Positions 35,075-44,527 of a DNA stretch of 64,000 bases are shown here, piece after piece; the first letter of the stretch is position 1, and every line of letters starts with the position of its first letter. Both the position numbers and the translations under genes were made by a program. Under the pieces are notes generated by a model. That model was not told where the DNA came from. It saw only the letters and a list, made by a program, of their open reading frames with translations, and made no database searches. Source of the stretch: an uncultured Roseobacter sp. (GTDB lineage: Bacteria; Pseudomonadota; Alphaproteobacteria; Rhodobacterales; Rhodobacteraceae); assembly GCF_947493125.1 (NCBI RefSeq), contig NZ_CANLQB010000007.1, positions 304,936-368,935 on the forward strand, read 5' to 3'.

Positions 35075-36076
35075 CTAGCCCGTTCTCTGCAGATCATTGC
35101 GCGGCCCGATCTGTCGCAACGCCTCGAGCAGCAGGTCCGGGCTCGCACCCTGCCGATGAGCCCCCTCTGACAACATGCGCCGCCAGGCGCGCGCGCCGGG
35201 TCGTCCCGCGAATAGTCCCAGCATGTGGCGGGTGATCTGTCCGAGCTTGCCGCCCTTTGCGAGGTGGTCATCAACATATGGCAGCATCTGCACTACAGCA
35301 TCCTCAGGCACACTGGCTTTGCCAACGCCAAAGATCCGCGGATCGGCCTCACACAGAATTGCCGCCGGATCGTGGTAGGCAGCGCGCCCGATCATCACAC
35401 CGTCCAGACCTGCCGCCAGAAAAGCCTGAGCCTGATCCAGTGATGTAATGCCACCATTGATCGTAATGTGCAGGTCGGGGAACCTGGCTTTCATCTGCAG
35501 CACTAAATCATAGTCAAGTGGGGGGATGTCCCGATTCTCCTTCGGGCTGAGGCCCTGCAACCACGCCTTGCGTGCGTGAATGCTCACACGCTCGCATCCC
35601 GCCCCGATGACATGCGTGAGAAAGGCCGGCAGAAGGACCGTCGGATCCTGGTCATCCACTCCGATCCGACATTTGACCGTGACCGGAACCGCGACGGCAT
35701 CGCTCATGGCGGCAACGCAATCTGCCACGAGCCCGGGTTGCTCCATCAACACCGCGCCGAAACATCCCGACTGCACCCGGTCAGACGGGCACCCCACATT
35801 GAGATTGACCTCGCAATACCCGGCGTCAACCCCGAGCTTCGCGGCCCGCGCCAACTCATCCGGATCCGAACCGCCCAGTTGCAGTGCGACAGGGTGATCC
35901 TCCTGTGACTGTTCCAGAAGATGCAGGGCTTGCCCGCGCACAAGCGCCGCCGATGTGACCATCTCGGTGTAAAGTAGCGTCTGTCGGCTTAGCAATCGAT
36001 GCAAATGGCGGCAGTGCCGGTCAGTCCAATCCATCATAGGCGCAATAGACAATCTAGAATGTTGATTTAGTTGCAT
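35075..36076 (-). CDS. dusA: tRNA-dihydrouridine synthase A
   Basis: 333 residues. FMN TIM-barrel enzyme that reduces uridines 20/20a of tRNA. The N-terminal APMMDWTDRHCR, the catalytic Cys in NVGCPSDRVQ (about 96), and INGGITSLDQ and GLDGVMIGRAAY are all present. The gene is intact, but its 5' end is next to an integrase. dusA is a documented insertion site for prophages and genomic islands, where the island rebuilds the gene's first codons. The first ~10 residues here may come from the island. Confidence 0.95.
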   Translation of the reverse strand: MQLNQHSRLSIAPMMDWTDRHCRHLHRLLSRQTLLYTEMVTSAALVRGQALHLLEQSQEDHPVALQLGGSDPDELARAAKLGVDAGYCEVNLNVGCPSDRVQSGCFGAVLMEQPGLVADCVAAMSDAVAVPVTVKCRIGVDDQDPTVLLPAFLTHVIGAGCERVSIHARKAWLQGLSPKENRDIPPLDYDLVLQMKARFPDLHITINGGITSLDQAQAFLAAGLDGVMIGRAAYHDPAAILCEADPRIFGVGKASVPEDAVVQMLPYVDDHLAKGGKLGQITRHMLGLFAGRPGARAWRRMLSEGAHRQGASPDLLLEALRQIGPRNDLQRTG

Positions 36077-36189
36077 TTTTTATGTATCTTCAAACTGTTG
36101 GCGGCGAATGCTGCTACGCTGGAATACGCCTCAATATCCCCGAATTTGCCCCTCTACGACGACTCATTGCACACACAGCGCACACGAGA

Positions 36190-37278
36190 ATGGCCTCCAT
36201 CACCAAGCTCCCCTCTGGCGCCTACCGGGTCCAGATCAGACGAAAGGGCCGCTACGCGAGCGAGACTTTCCTCCGCCGCGACGACGCCCATCGCTGGGCC
36301 CGCCAGGCGGAGACCCGGGTCGATCAGGGGCTGGCGCCGAACAAGTCGTCCGTCTCCAGCCTCCAGACCTTTGGCGACCTCATCGACCTTCATATAACCG
36401 ATATGTGCGAGGTAGGGAAACCGCCGCGTCGCAGCAAGGCCGCCACGCTGACCACGCTCAAGCGCGATCTCGGCAAGGAGCGGATCGGGCACCTCGACCG
36501 GCAGATGCTGATCGACTACGGCAAGATGCGTGCGGAGCAAGGTGCGGGCCCGGTCACGCTCGGGATCGACATCGGCGTGATCAAGATGATCATCACCCAT
36601 GCGGCCGCGGTCCACGGTCTCGATATTTCTCCGGAGCCCGTCGATCTGGCGCATGTCGCGCTTAAACGCCTTGGCCTCATCGGCAAGGGTACAGAGCGGG
36701 ATCGACGCCCCCGCACAGACGAGTTGAACCGATTGTTCCGTTGCTTCGATGACAATGAGCGCCTGACGCTGCCCATGACCCGGATCGTGAAGTTCGCGGT
36801 CGCCACGGCCATGCGGCTCGACGAGATCTGCCGCGTCGAATGGAACGATCTCGATGTCGACCGCCGCATGCTCATGATCCGGGACAGAAAAGACCCGCGC
36901 AACAAGACCGGAAATGACCAGCGCATCCCGCTCTTCGCCGCCACCGGATTCGACGCCTGGGCGCTTCTCATCGCTCATGCAAAGAGTTTCGGACGTTTTG
37001 ACGACAGGATTTTTCCTTACAACTCGCGATCGGTCGGCACGGCCTTTCGACGAGCCTGTAGAAGCGTCGACGTGAGGAATCTGCACTTCCACGATTTACG
37101 TCACGAAGGCACAAGTCGCCTTTTCGAAGCAGGGCTTACCATTGAACAGGTCGCGCTGGTGACAGGCCACAGAGACTGGAAAATGCTGCGCCGCTATACA
37201 CATCTTCAACCAGAAGCGCTGCATGCGTTGGTTCCGAAACGCGTGGTTTCGCCTTCGTCACTGTTAGCCGGAGAATGA
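36190..37278 (+). CDS. int: Tyrosine-type site-specific integrase
   Basis: 362 residues. The N-terminal ~60 residues look like an arm-binding domain (ASITKLPSGAYRVQIRRKG), followed by a core-binding helical domain and the catalytic domain. The catalytic set is visible: Arg in ATAMRLDEICRVEW, HxxR in FHDLRHEGTS, His in VTGHRDWKML and Tyr in LRRYTHLQ. ATG 36190 gives the normal start; the frame is open further to 36082. Next to dusA, so it probably targets that gene. Confidence 0.9.
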   Translation: MASITKLPSGAYRVQIRRKGRYASETFLRRDDAHRWARQAETRVDQGLAPNKSSVSSLQTFGDLIDLHITDMCEVGKPPRRSKAATLTTLKRDLGKERIGHLDRQMLIDYGKMRAEQGAGPVTLGIDIGVIKMIITHAAAVHGLDISPEPVDLAHVALKRLGLIGKGTERDRRPRTDELNRLFRCFDDNERLTLPMTRIVKFAVATAMRLDEICRVEWNDLDVDRRMLMIRDRKDPRNKTGNDQRIPLFAATGFDAWALLIAHAKSFGRFDDRIFPYNSRSVGTAFRRACRSVDVRNLHFHDLRHEGTSRLFEAGLTIEQVALVTGHRDWKMLRRYTHLQPEALHALVPKRVVSPSSLLAGE

Positions 37279-37336
37279 AGAAAGTCTGGACTGCGTCGAT
37301 GATCATGCAACGGGTCTGCCGAAGTCAAAGTCGGCC

Positions 37337-38083
37337 GGTTTTGTTGAAAAAGTCGGGTTGAAAGCGGGGTTTGGGGCTGATTCAAGCTTCCTGTGAAAGC
37401 AGGAGATCGCGGTCATGATGGGCGAGCGCCAGACACTTCAGCGGAGCCTTTTCTACGAGTTTAGTCTCGAAGATCATGTCCCGGAGGACCACCTGCTGCG
37501 GAGCATCGATCGGTTGGTGGATCCCTCCGATATCCGTCTTCGGCTCGAGCCGTTCTACAGCCGGATCGGTCGACCCTCGATCGATCCGGAGCTGATGCTG
37601 CGGATGCTGATCATCGGCTACAGCCACGGGATCAGATCGGAGCGGCGGCTTTGCCAGGACGTCCGTCTAAACCTCGCGTATCGCTGGTTCTGCGGTCTGG
37701 ATCTGAACGACCCGGTTCCCGACCACTCAACGTTCTCAAAGAAGCGCCACGGAAGGTTCCGCGATTGCGACTTGTTTCGCCTTCTCTTCGAGGACGTCTT
37801 GGCGCGCTGTATCCAAAAAGGGTTGGTCGGTGGCGAGGCTTTCGGCGTCGACGCGTCGCTGATCAAAGCTGACGCCAACCGCGAGGACGGGATCGCGCCC
37901 GACGACTGGGCTCCGGGAGAGCACGCCAGCCGCGCGACATCCGAGTATCTGGCTACGCTTGACGACGCGGCCTTCGGCGCGGCGACGCCGGTTCAGCCGA
38001 AGTACTTGTCACCCGTCGACCCGGCTGCGCGATGGTCGGCCGCCGACCGTGATAAAGCCCAATTCATCTACTCAACGAACTAT
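37337..38083 (+). mobile_element. IS1182-type insertion sequence, right part missing
   Basis: The left end is probably at 37337, where GGTTTTGTTGAAAAAGTC resembles terminal sequence of this kind. The element runs to 38083, where it stops against the stop codon of the metallo-hydrolase gene. No matching right inverted repeat is present. So this is a 5' half that can no longer move by itself. Confidence 0.6.
37415..38083 (+). pseudogene. Truncated IS1182-family transposase
   Basis: The first ~220 residues match IS1182-type transposases: LLRSIDRLVD, GRPSIDPELMLRMLIIGYSHG, SERRLCQDVRLNLAYRWFC and VDASLIKADANR with the first catalytic Asp. After YSTNYL (about residue 222) the homology ends and the frame runs into the complement of the metallo-hydrolase gene. 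The C-terminal half, with the remaining DDE residues, is gone. Confidence 0.85.
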
Positions 38084-39064
38084 CTAGCGCCTCAGATACT
38101 CCAATGCGGGCGGGATATAATTTGCCTGTTCCCACGTGGGATAGCGGCGCTGCACCTCGGCGATCATCATTTCCATATCCGCACCATTTGCGACTATTTC
38201 GTCCAAAGCATCCAAGTAACCGGCGACGTCTTGTGCAATCTCGACACCGCCGAGGCTTCCGTGGCCGGGGACAATCAGCGCCGGAGCAAGTTCTTCAATT
38301 CCGGATAGGGCCATCCGCCAAGCGAGCAAATCAATATCCTCAGCCCCGATCAACGGCGGGAAATAGGGCACGATCGGATAGATCCGCTCTTCGATCAAAT
38401 CACCCGCGAAAAGAACGCCTGCGTCAGGGACTTCGATAATCTGATCGCCTGGGGAGTGGGCCAGTCCGACCGATCGCAACACGACCTCACGCCCACCCAG
38501 ATCCAAACGCGTCTCCGCGCCGTCGTAGGTCTCATCCGGCATCGTGACTTCGATTCCGTCAAGAAGGAATTGATGTTCCGCCGGAAGCACCCCAGCCCGG
38601 AACCCGTCGAGAAGGCCCTGCCCCGCCCGCGCAAGATGATCAGCCTGCGCACGGTTATAGAAAATCTGTGCATCCGGTGCGAAAACCTGTGCGCCAAAAC
38701 CGTGTTCGGGATGCGCATGGGTCAGCGTCAAAACGATTTCGCGTCCGGACGCCAGCCGGCGCGCGGTTTCCATCACTGCTTCTGCACTGTCGACCCCAAG
38801 CCCGCAATCCACGACAAGCACCCGTTCTGTCCCGACGATGATGCCAACATTGGGAACGAGCGGGATGCGCTGATCCGGGATCACAAAAATCCCTGGTGCG
38901 ACTTCTGCGGCAAATCGGGCGTCGACGCTTGGCTGAGGATACGTTGTCGGCCCCGCATCAGTGGCCTCCTGTGCGGACGCAACTGTGGGCAAGGCGCCAG
39001 TGATCAGCGCGGCGGCGGAAGCTTGCATCAGATGTCTGCGATTGGTCGTAAGATCGGTTGTCAT
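38084..39064 (-). CDS. Exported MBL-fold metallo-hydrolase
   Basis: 326 residues. A signal with Tat flavour (NRRHLMQASAAALITGAL, about 8-25, cleaved after ASA) leads to a metallo-beta-lactamase fold. The metal motif is HAHPEH (about 115-120), with later ligands in VGLAHSPGD (His), FAGDLI (Asp) and PGHGS (His). The set fits the periplasmic SoxH/quinoprotein-relay type, not antibiotic resistance in particular. Its stop codon touches the truncated IS, so downstream genes were lost. It lies 29 bases from the NmrA-like gene on the same strand. Confidence 0.8.
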   Translation of the reverse strand: MTTDLTTNRRHLMQASAAALITGALPTVASAQEATDAGPTTYPQPSVDARFAAEVAPGIFVIPDQRIPLVPNVGIIVGTERVLVVDCGLGVDSAEAVMETARRLASGREIVLTLTHAHPEHGFGAQVFAPDAQIFYNRAQADHLARAGQGLLDGFRAGVLPAEHQFLLDGIEVTMPDETYDGAETRLDLGGREVVLRSVGLAHSPGDQIIEVPDAGVLFAGDLIEERIYPIVPYFPPLIGAEDIDLLAWRMALSGIEELAPALIVPGHGSLGGVEIAQDVAGYLDALDEIVANGADMEMMIAEVQRRYPTWEQANYIPPALEYLRR

Positions 39065-39093
39065 CGAGTTTTCCTTTTTGTTGGCGGTGAAGT

Positions 39094-39972
39094 TTAATCC
39101 AGCACGGTGGGCCGTAGTTCGGCCTCAGCCCATGTGCGGAACGTGGTTGGGGTGTTGTGACGAGGTGTGTCTCGCAGCAGAGTATCCATTCTGTCATTTT
39201 TGGCTGTCAGCATCGCGACGTAATCTTGCGTCATGCCTGGGCTGGCGCCGTTCTTCCGCAGGCTTTCGGCAAATCCTTCCATCGACACTTCGGAAAAAAC
39301 GACTGGTCGGCCCAGCACGTCCGTCAAAGTCTTGGCAATCTCTGCAAATGTCAGGTTTTCTGGACCATGCAGCGGAATGTCCTCTGCGCCGTTCCAATCG
39401 ACCCGCGATAGCAAACCTGCAGCCACCGCAGCCACGTCGGACTTTGCCACGTGTGGAAGAGGCAGATAGGCAGGCGTGGGCGCGAAAAATTTGCCGTCGC
39501 GCAAGGACTGTGTTTGCCGTTTGAGGTTGTCCATTAACGAAGAACAGGCCAGTGCCCGATAGGCGACTCCGGTCTTGGCGATCATATCGTCCATCGCAAT
39601 ACTCTCAGAGACGAGTCCCGCATAATGGTTCCACCCCCGGCCCAATGCAGAGACGCCTACAACGTGCGTTACAGAGGTTGTCGGCAGCGCTTCCGCGAAA
39701 GCGCGCGAGAAATCGACATAAGCTGCCTTGGCGCTCTCCGCCGTCGGATCACCAGGCGGCAACCAGAATACGCGATCAATTCCTTCTAAGGCAGCACCGA
39801 TAGTCTCTGCATCCCCGTGAGACCCTTCAACGACATCGATACGCTTGCGCAGCGCAAGGGGCAAATTGCTCGGTTCGCGTAGGATCGCCCTGATAGGCAA
39901 TTCCGTGTCAGTCATCAGCCGCGTCAAGACACGTGAGCCGATATCGCCAGTCGGTGTTGTTACTAAGATCAT
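39094..39972 (-). CDS. NmrA-like NAD(P)-binding protein
   Basis: 292 residues. Rossmann motif TPTGDIGSRVLTRL at the N-terminus (a GxxGxxG variant), FWLPPGDPTAESAK, and an atypical-SDR catalytic region lacking the usual YxxxK. It belongs to the NmrA/QorB group, which includes redox sensors and quinone reductases. It starts 29 bases before the MBL gene on the same strand, so they probably share a transcript. A second, distant relative is at 57586-58473. Confidence 0.8.
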   Translation of the reverse strand: MILVTTPTGDIGSRVLTRLMTDTELPIRAILREPSNLPLALRKRIDVVEGSHGDAETIGAALEGIDRVFWLPPGDPTAESAKAAYVDFSRAFAEALPTTSVTHVVGVSALGRGWNHYAGLVSESIAMDDMIAKTGVAYRALACSSLMDNLKRQTQSLRDGKFFAPTPAYLPLPHVAKSDVAAVAAGLLSRVDWNGAEDIPLHGPENLTFAEIAKTLTDVLGRPVVFSEVSMEGFAESLRKNGASPGMTQDYVAMLTAKNDRMDTLLRDTPRHNTPTTFRTWAEAELRPTVLD

Positions 39973-40477
39973 CCGATGCTTCCTTAACTGTGTTCAATTC
40001 AGTTAGGCGGCCAACGTTGTACGTTAAACACTCGAAAGTGCATCAAAATGCCTTGATCGTTCAAAATTATTTTGAGACGACGTATGGATGTTTTTTGTCT
40101 CGACGGCCTCCTTGAGACACTTATCGGATTTCGTAGCAAGCGCCTTCAGTGGCTGCGATTCACTGTCGACTTAGATGAAATCGACAAAGTCGCCGACGAG
40201 TTGCTGTCATGCTATGATTGGTTGTCCAATACCAAGCGCACCTAACGCTAACGCACTTCGGGGAACTGCTTGTTCGCCGTCTTGTTTAAGCTGCTTCACC
40301 CTACCCACGAGTTGGAATCTGCGGCAAACCCAAAACGGGTCAGTGTTACATTCTTGGTTGGTGGACCAGCTCTGACTTGACTCTCAAAGAGGTTGCCCAC
40401 ATTGTTTCAATGAACAGGACATCGTCCTGATGGTCGCGACATACCGACGTTGAAACCTGTAGAAAAGATAAGGTCGA
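39973..40477. other. A/T-rich spacer with one small open frame
   Basis: About 505 bases. The only frame I would note is 40084-40245 (listed separately). The first ~60 bases must contain the promoter of the leftward NmrA-MBL unit. Other short frames show no recognisable features; this looks like decayed sequence. Confidence 0.4.
40084..40245 (+). CDS. Small open reading frame of 53 codons, unknown
   Basis: ATG to TAA, 53 residues, containing FTVDLDEIDKVADELLSCYD, an amphipathic acidic helix. No clear ribosome site and no family that I recognise. It could be a fragment of a larger lost gene. Confidence 0.25.
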   Translation: MDVFCLDGLLETLIGFRSKRLQWLRFTVDLDEIDKVADELLSCYDWLSNTKRT

Positions 40478-40865
40478 GTGTTGCGCAATCTGACCAAATT
40501 TTGTCGAATGCGCTCTTCGCTAAACGAAGCCAATTTTGACGAAAGCTCAAGCCAGACCTTCAAAGGAATTGGTTACAAATTGCTGTCCGTTGTTCTCTTG
40601 AGCAGTATGCTGGCTTGTATCAAGGCGACTGCAGATGCCGTTCCACCTGGTCAAGCGGTGTTCATTCGTGCCCTGCTCGCCGCGCCTATTATCCTTCTTT
40701 GGCTATGCGTCGATCCTGACTGCAATTGCACTGGGTTTCTGGGCTTTCGGCGAAATCCCGTCACTCTGGACTGGTGGCGGTGTCGCGATCATATTCGCGG
40801 GCGCGCTAGTTGTTCTCAGAGGCGAAAAAGGATTGGAAAAACCGACACCACTCACCAAAGCCTGA
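40478..40865 (+). pseudogene. DMT/EamA transporter with a large internal deletion
   Basis: The first part reads FKGIGYKLLSVVLLSSMLAC and IKATADAVPPGQAVFIRALL, the N-terminal helices of an EamA permease. Near 40690-40700 the matching frame switches and continues as FGYASILTAIALGFWAFGEIP and GGGVAIIFAGALVVLRGEKG, the last two helices. About 200 codons between are missing and the frame is shifted, so no working transporter can be made. Confidence 0.75.
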
Positions 40866-41140
40866 CCTTTTGCGTGGCATCCGCAGCTTCAATTGCCCCC
40901 GCATACCAACGAAGGTGTAATGATGAAATTGAGCGCAGATTGACGCCTCTTACACGCTCTGATGTGATAGTGCCAACCGTTCGGCCGGTTTGCCGCATGA
41001 GCTGGCGTCAATACTGCCACCAGCGCGGGGTACGATCGGAGGTATAGCGCCTTTGTAAAGGCAATTGGCGCGATCCGTCGTTGCAATCCGATCTCGATGG
41101 AGTTCGTGAACCAGCCAATTGGTTGAATCTAGAACGACGC

Positions 41141-42142
41141 CTACACGTTCTCGGCAATGCTGTTCATCAACGACATAAGTTGCCCGAAATGACCCTGCGT
41201 ACGTGCTGGGAGGTTCGGATCAGAGGTGATCACAACAGTAAGATCCAGATCCGGCACAACCACTAGAAGCTACCCACCGTATCCCCGCCCGTAAGCCGCC
41301 TCTTGCCCTGCAATTTGCGTCAGAAACCAACCATACCCGTATTGATCTCCCGACCACGGCGAGCGCGCGCGCGGTTGCCATGACATTTCGATCCAGTTTG
41401 CTGGAACAACTTGCGTATCGTTCCATAGACCGCCCCGACGAACCATCTCGCCGATCCGCGCGAGGGAGCGAGGCGTCAGGCCCATCTGGTTTCCGCCGAG
41501 GTAGAGCCCCTGCGGATCGCGGTACCACCGTGGAATCTCGACCCCCAACGGATCCCCCAGCCAATTCCGCGCCAGGTTGTGCAGATCCCGTCCTGTGACA
41601 CGCGCCAGCAGCGCGCCCAACACATGCCATCCGCCCGTCGAATAAATGAAAGCACCGGGGCGGCTTTCTGCCGGGGCATCCAGCACGTAGTCGACCCAAT
41701 CGTTCGACGAAACCCAAGCGCCGTAATTCGCACCGGAGGTCGTGGCCAAACCGGTTTGCATGGACAACAGGTTTCCAACAGTCAGGCTGTCTCGTGCGTC
41801 CCCCGTCTCCGCTCGATCAAGCAATGGCAACACGCGCGCGTTCGGCCCACTCAGATGGCCGCGGTCAATGGCAATGCCCGTCAGCAGCGCGACAATCGTC
41901 TTTGATACCGATTTGATGTTTGCAATGCGGTCGAGCCCCGGCCCACGGGGTGCAATTGCCAGCCTTTCTTCTCCGCCCTGGATGACCACCAAGGCGTGCA
42001 GCTGTTCCATCGCCTCCGCATTGATCTGGACCTCACCCAAGGAGGACGCTGGCAGGGACTGCGCCAAGGCCGGCATAGCCAAAGAAGTTAGTCCAATGGC
42101 AGCGGTTGATCTGAGAAAGGATCGGCGGGACGTGTGCATCAT
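41141..42142 (-). pseudogene. Serine hydrolase (class C beta-lactamase-like) interrupted by an in-frame TAG
   Basis: A Tat-type signal (SRRSFLRSTAAIGL) and a beta-lactamase-fold domain with SVSK nucleophile motif run in one frame to a TAG at 41270-41272 (290 residues). Past the TAG the same frame continues with the family's C-terminal strand-helix end (VVVPDLDLTVVITSDPN, GHFGQLMSLMNSIAENV) to a stop at 41141. One change, CAG to TAG after GYGG, explains the break. Family members hydrolyse esters or peptides; resistance is not implied. Confidence 0.8.
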
Positions 42143-42187
42143 TTACCTCTCTAAAAGCTCTGGTTGGGCCGCATAATCACTACAGAA

Positions 42188-42763
42188 CTAGATATCTTCT
42201 TTGGAACCTCTGAGCATACGGCTCAAAGTCGCATCTCGATCGACAAAATGATGCTTCAATACCTCGCCGATATGGAGCGCTAAGAGCACCAATATCAGCA
42301 TTGAGATTGCCCAGTGGGTGAACCCGGCCGCTGAATTTAACCACACAATTTCCCCAATAGATGGGACCAGAACCACACCCCAGATAGCGACATCAAACCC
42401 TCCCGAGATCGTCATTACGATACCAGATATCGGCATAACGATGATGACGATTAGCAACCCGATGTGGACGGCATGCGCAGCTCTTTCCTGCCAACGCGGT
42501 GTGCCGTCGACTGGCGCAGGGAAGCCATTGACCATCCGCCAGCTGACCCGCCACAGTCCGTACACCAGCACGACGATGCCAAACAGCATGTGCCAGTCAT
42601 AAAGAGCAAAAGTCATTTGTTCGGAAAGCCCGGCGTAGTCGATCACCAGACCGATGCCCAATGCAACAAGGAAAACTGCGGCAGTAAACCAATGATTGAT
42701 CCGGGAAATACGATCGAATCTTTGGCCACCCGTTGACGGTGGCGTATCGGTTGAACTGAGCAT
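42188..42763 (-). CDS. Cytochrome b561-type membrane protein
   Basis: 191 residues with four transmembrane helices. Candidate haem-ligating histidines are in RINHWFTAA, DWHMLFGIVV, HAVHIGLLIV and ALHIGEVLKHHFVD. This matches the bacterial CybB/YodB-type cytochrome b561 family that moves electrons between quinol and a periplasmic acceptor. It lies 45 bases upstream of the disrupted serine-hydrolase gene on the same strand. Partner unknown. Confidence 0.85.
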   Translation of the reverse strand: MLSSTDTPPSTGGQRFDRISRINHWFTAAVFLVALGIGLVIDYAGLSEQMTFALYDWHMLFGIVVLVYGLWRVSWRMVNGFPAPVDGTPRWQERAAHAVHIGLLIVIIVMPISGIVMTISGGFDVAIWGVVLVPSIGEIVWLNSAAGFTHWAISMLILVLLALHIGEVLKHHFVDRDATLSRMLRGSKEDI

Positions 42764-43219
42764 GGCCTGAGCGCCTCCGATATGGTCCAGGTTGTTGAGT
42801 AGTTCACCTATTCAGCTAATCTGCGTTCTGAATACTCATGCGTTCCGAGTTTTCGTGAGAACGTTCAAAATCCGCTGCGCTCTGTTCGAATCTCGAATTT
42901 CCGCGACCCCGGCACAGGAGTGCCTCTTCCGCACGCGTTCGGCCAGACGGGTAATTCATCTTCCGGTCAAAAAGCCGAAGGACAGGATGCATTGCGTTCC
43001 GATGTGTCGCGATCAAGCCGTGACACCTACTCGATCCTTTCTGGCAAACCGCAGCGGTTGATCCACCGCCAGTTTCGACGGTTATTGTTGGCGTTGTAGC
43101 TGGCCTCAGCCTCAACTTTCCTACAACTCTATCTAAGATCCCTCGGTCGATTACAGGCGCGATGTGGTCATGATTTCCAGTTGGGCACTCATATTGGCCC
43201 TGTTCACAATCGCACTGAC
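42764..43219. other. Spacer between the cytochrome and the TRAP operon
   Basis: About 456 bases. Frames on both strands (89-99 codons) show biased composition but no recognisable domain, no signal peptide and no good ribosome site. It should hold the cytochrome promoter and the end of the dctM transcript. I see nothing else. Confidence 0.4.
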
Positions 43220-44527
43220 TTAACGCGCGAGAACCTCCACCATAAACAATGAGATACTGGGCACAAATGTTACCAGAAGCAGCGCACTGAACGCGACAAG
43301 GATGAATGGAACGAGCTCGAAGTAGATCGCACGCAGGTCTATCTTAAAGAGAGACTGAAACATGAAGATATTGAGCCCGACCGGCGGTGTGAACACACCG
43401 ATCGCAAGGTTCATGACCATAATCACCCCAAAATGCGTCGGATTAACGCCAATGGATTGCGCGATTGGCAGCAGAACCGGTGCCAGCACGAGAATAGCGC
43501 TTCCTGGATCAAGGAAACATCCGACAACGAGAAGCAGCAAATTGATGATTAAGAGCGTCTGCCATGGCGTGAGTTCCATCGCTGATACAGCCGCTGTAAT
43601 GGTGCCGATAGCACCGCTGATCGTAAGGAGCCAACCCATGAATGCAGCGACGGACACGATTAGAAAGAGGATCGCAGTCAGGAACATTGTGCGCCCCGCC
43701 ATGTCCACACAATCCCGCAACGTTACTTCGCGATAGATCAGGGTTGAGACGATAAATGCATAGACGGACGATACTCCGGCCGCTTCGGTAGGGGAAAAGA
43801 TGCCTCCATAAATCCCTACGAAAATCAGTGCAATCATTCCGAATGCCCAAATCGAACCAAGAGAGGCACGCACGATTTCACGAAACTTTGCGTTCAATGA
43901 ACTATTCGGCGTTTCATCCGAAGAGGCGACTTCGGCAGCGTGTGCCAGTCGCAGCCGAAGGCCAATGTACACCGAAAATGCAACCGCCATCACAAGACCC
44001 GGACCGATGCCTGCCGCGAAGAGGTCAATAATGGAGGTTTCTGTGACGATTCCGTAAAGAATAAAAGCAATGGAGGGCGGAATGAGAGACCCAATGCCAC
44101 CACCGGCAATTACGATCGCCGCGGCAAACCCATGATTGTAGCCACTTTGTAGCATCTTGGGATATGACAGTGGCCCGACCGTCGCGACCGCGGCTGTCGA
44201 TGATCCGGAGATGGCTCCGAAAATCGTTGAGAACGAGATTGAAGACAGACCCAGCCCTGCTCGCGCCCCACCCATAACGAGCATCACCCAGTTCAGCAGC
44301 CGTTCGGAGACACCCCCTCGAGACATCATGTCACCGGCAAAAACGAAGAAGGGCAACGCAAGGAAGGACCCCTTGTTTACGCTATCGAACATCACCTGAT
44401 GCAAAATCACGTGAGGGAGGCCGACCTCGAACACAACTAGACTGATCGCTGCGATCAGAACACAGAGAAAAATCGGGAACCCCAGTAGAAGGGCAATCAC
44501 CATACCAGTGAGGATCAGACCAGTCAT
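43220..44527 (-). CDS. TRAP transporter large permease (DctM)
   Basis: 435 residues with about 12 hydrophobic segments. DctM hallmarks: GFPIFLCVLIAAISL at the start, FVFAGDMMSRGGVSERL, SSTAAVATVGPL, GGGIGSLIPPSIAFILYG and FTPPVGLNIFMFQSL. It is the main membrane component that uses the sodium gradient to import a carboxylate captured by DctP. Overlaps dctQ by ATGA. Confidence 0.9.
   Translation of the reverse strand: MTGLILTGMVIALLLGFPIFLCVLIAAISLVVFEVGLPHVILHQVMFDSVNKGSFLALPFFVFAGDMMSRGGVSERLLNWVMLVMGGARAGLGLSSISFSTIFGAISGSSTAAVATVGPLSYPKMLQSGYNHGFAAAIVIAGGGIGSLIPPSIAFILYGIVTETSIIDLFAAGIGPGLVMAVAFSVYIGLRLRLAHAAEVASSDETPNSSLNAKFREIVRASLGSIWAFGMIALIFVGIYGGIFSPTEAAGVSSVYAFIVSTLIYREVTLRDCVDMAGRTMFLTAILFLIVSVAAFMGWLLTISGAIGTITAAVSAMELTPWQTLLIINLLLLVVGCFLDPGSAILVLAPVLLPIAQSIGVNPTHFGVIMVMNLAIGVFTPPVGLNIFMFQSLFKIDLRAIYFELVPFILVAFSALLLVTFVPSISLFMVEVLAR

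Noticed and set aside
38084..39064. Metallo-beta-lactamase resistance gene
   Set aside because: The fold is shared by many hydrolases; the sequence resembles the periplasmic SoxH-like type and there is no evidence for a resistance role.
41141..42142. Antibiotic-resistance beta-lactamase
   Set aside because: The gene is interrupted, and the family (class C-like serine hydrolases) is mostly made of esterases and peptidases.
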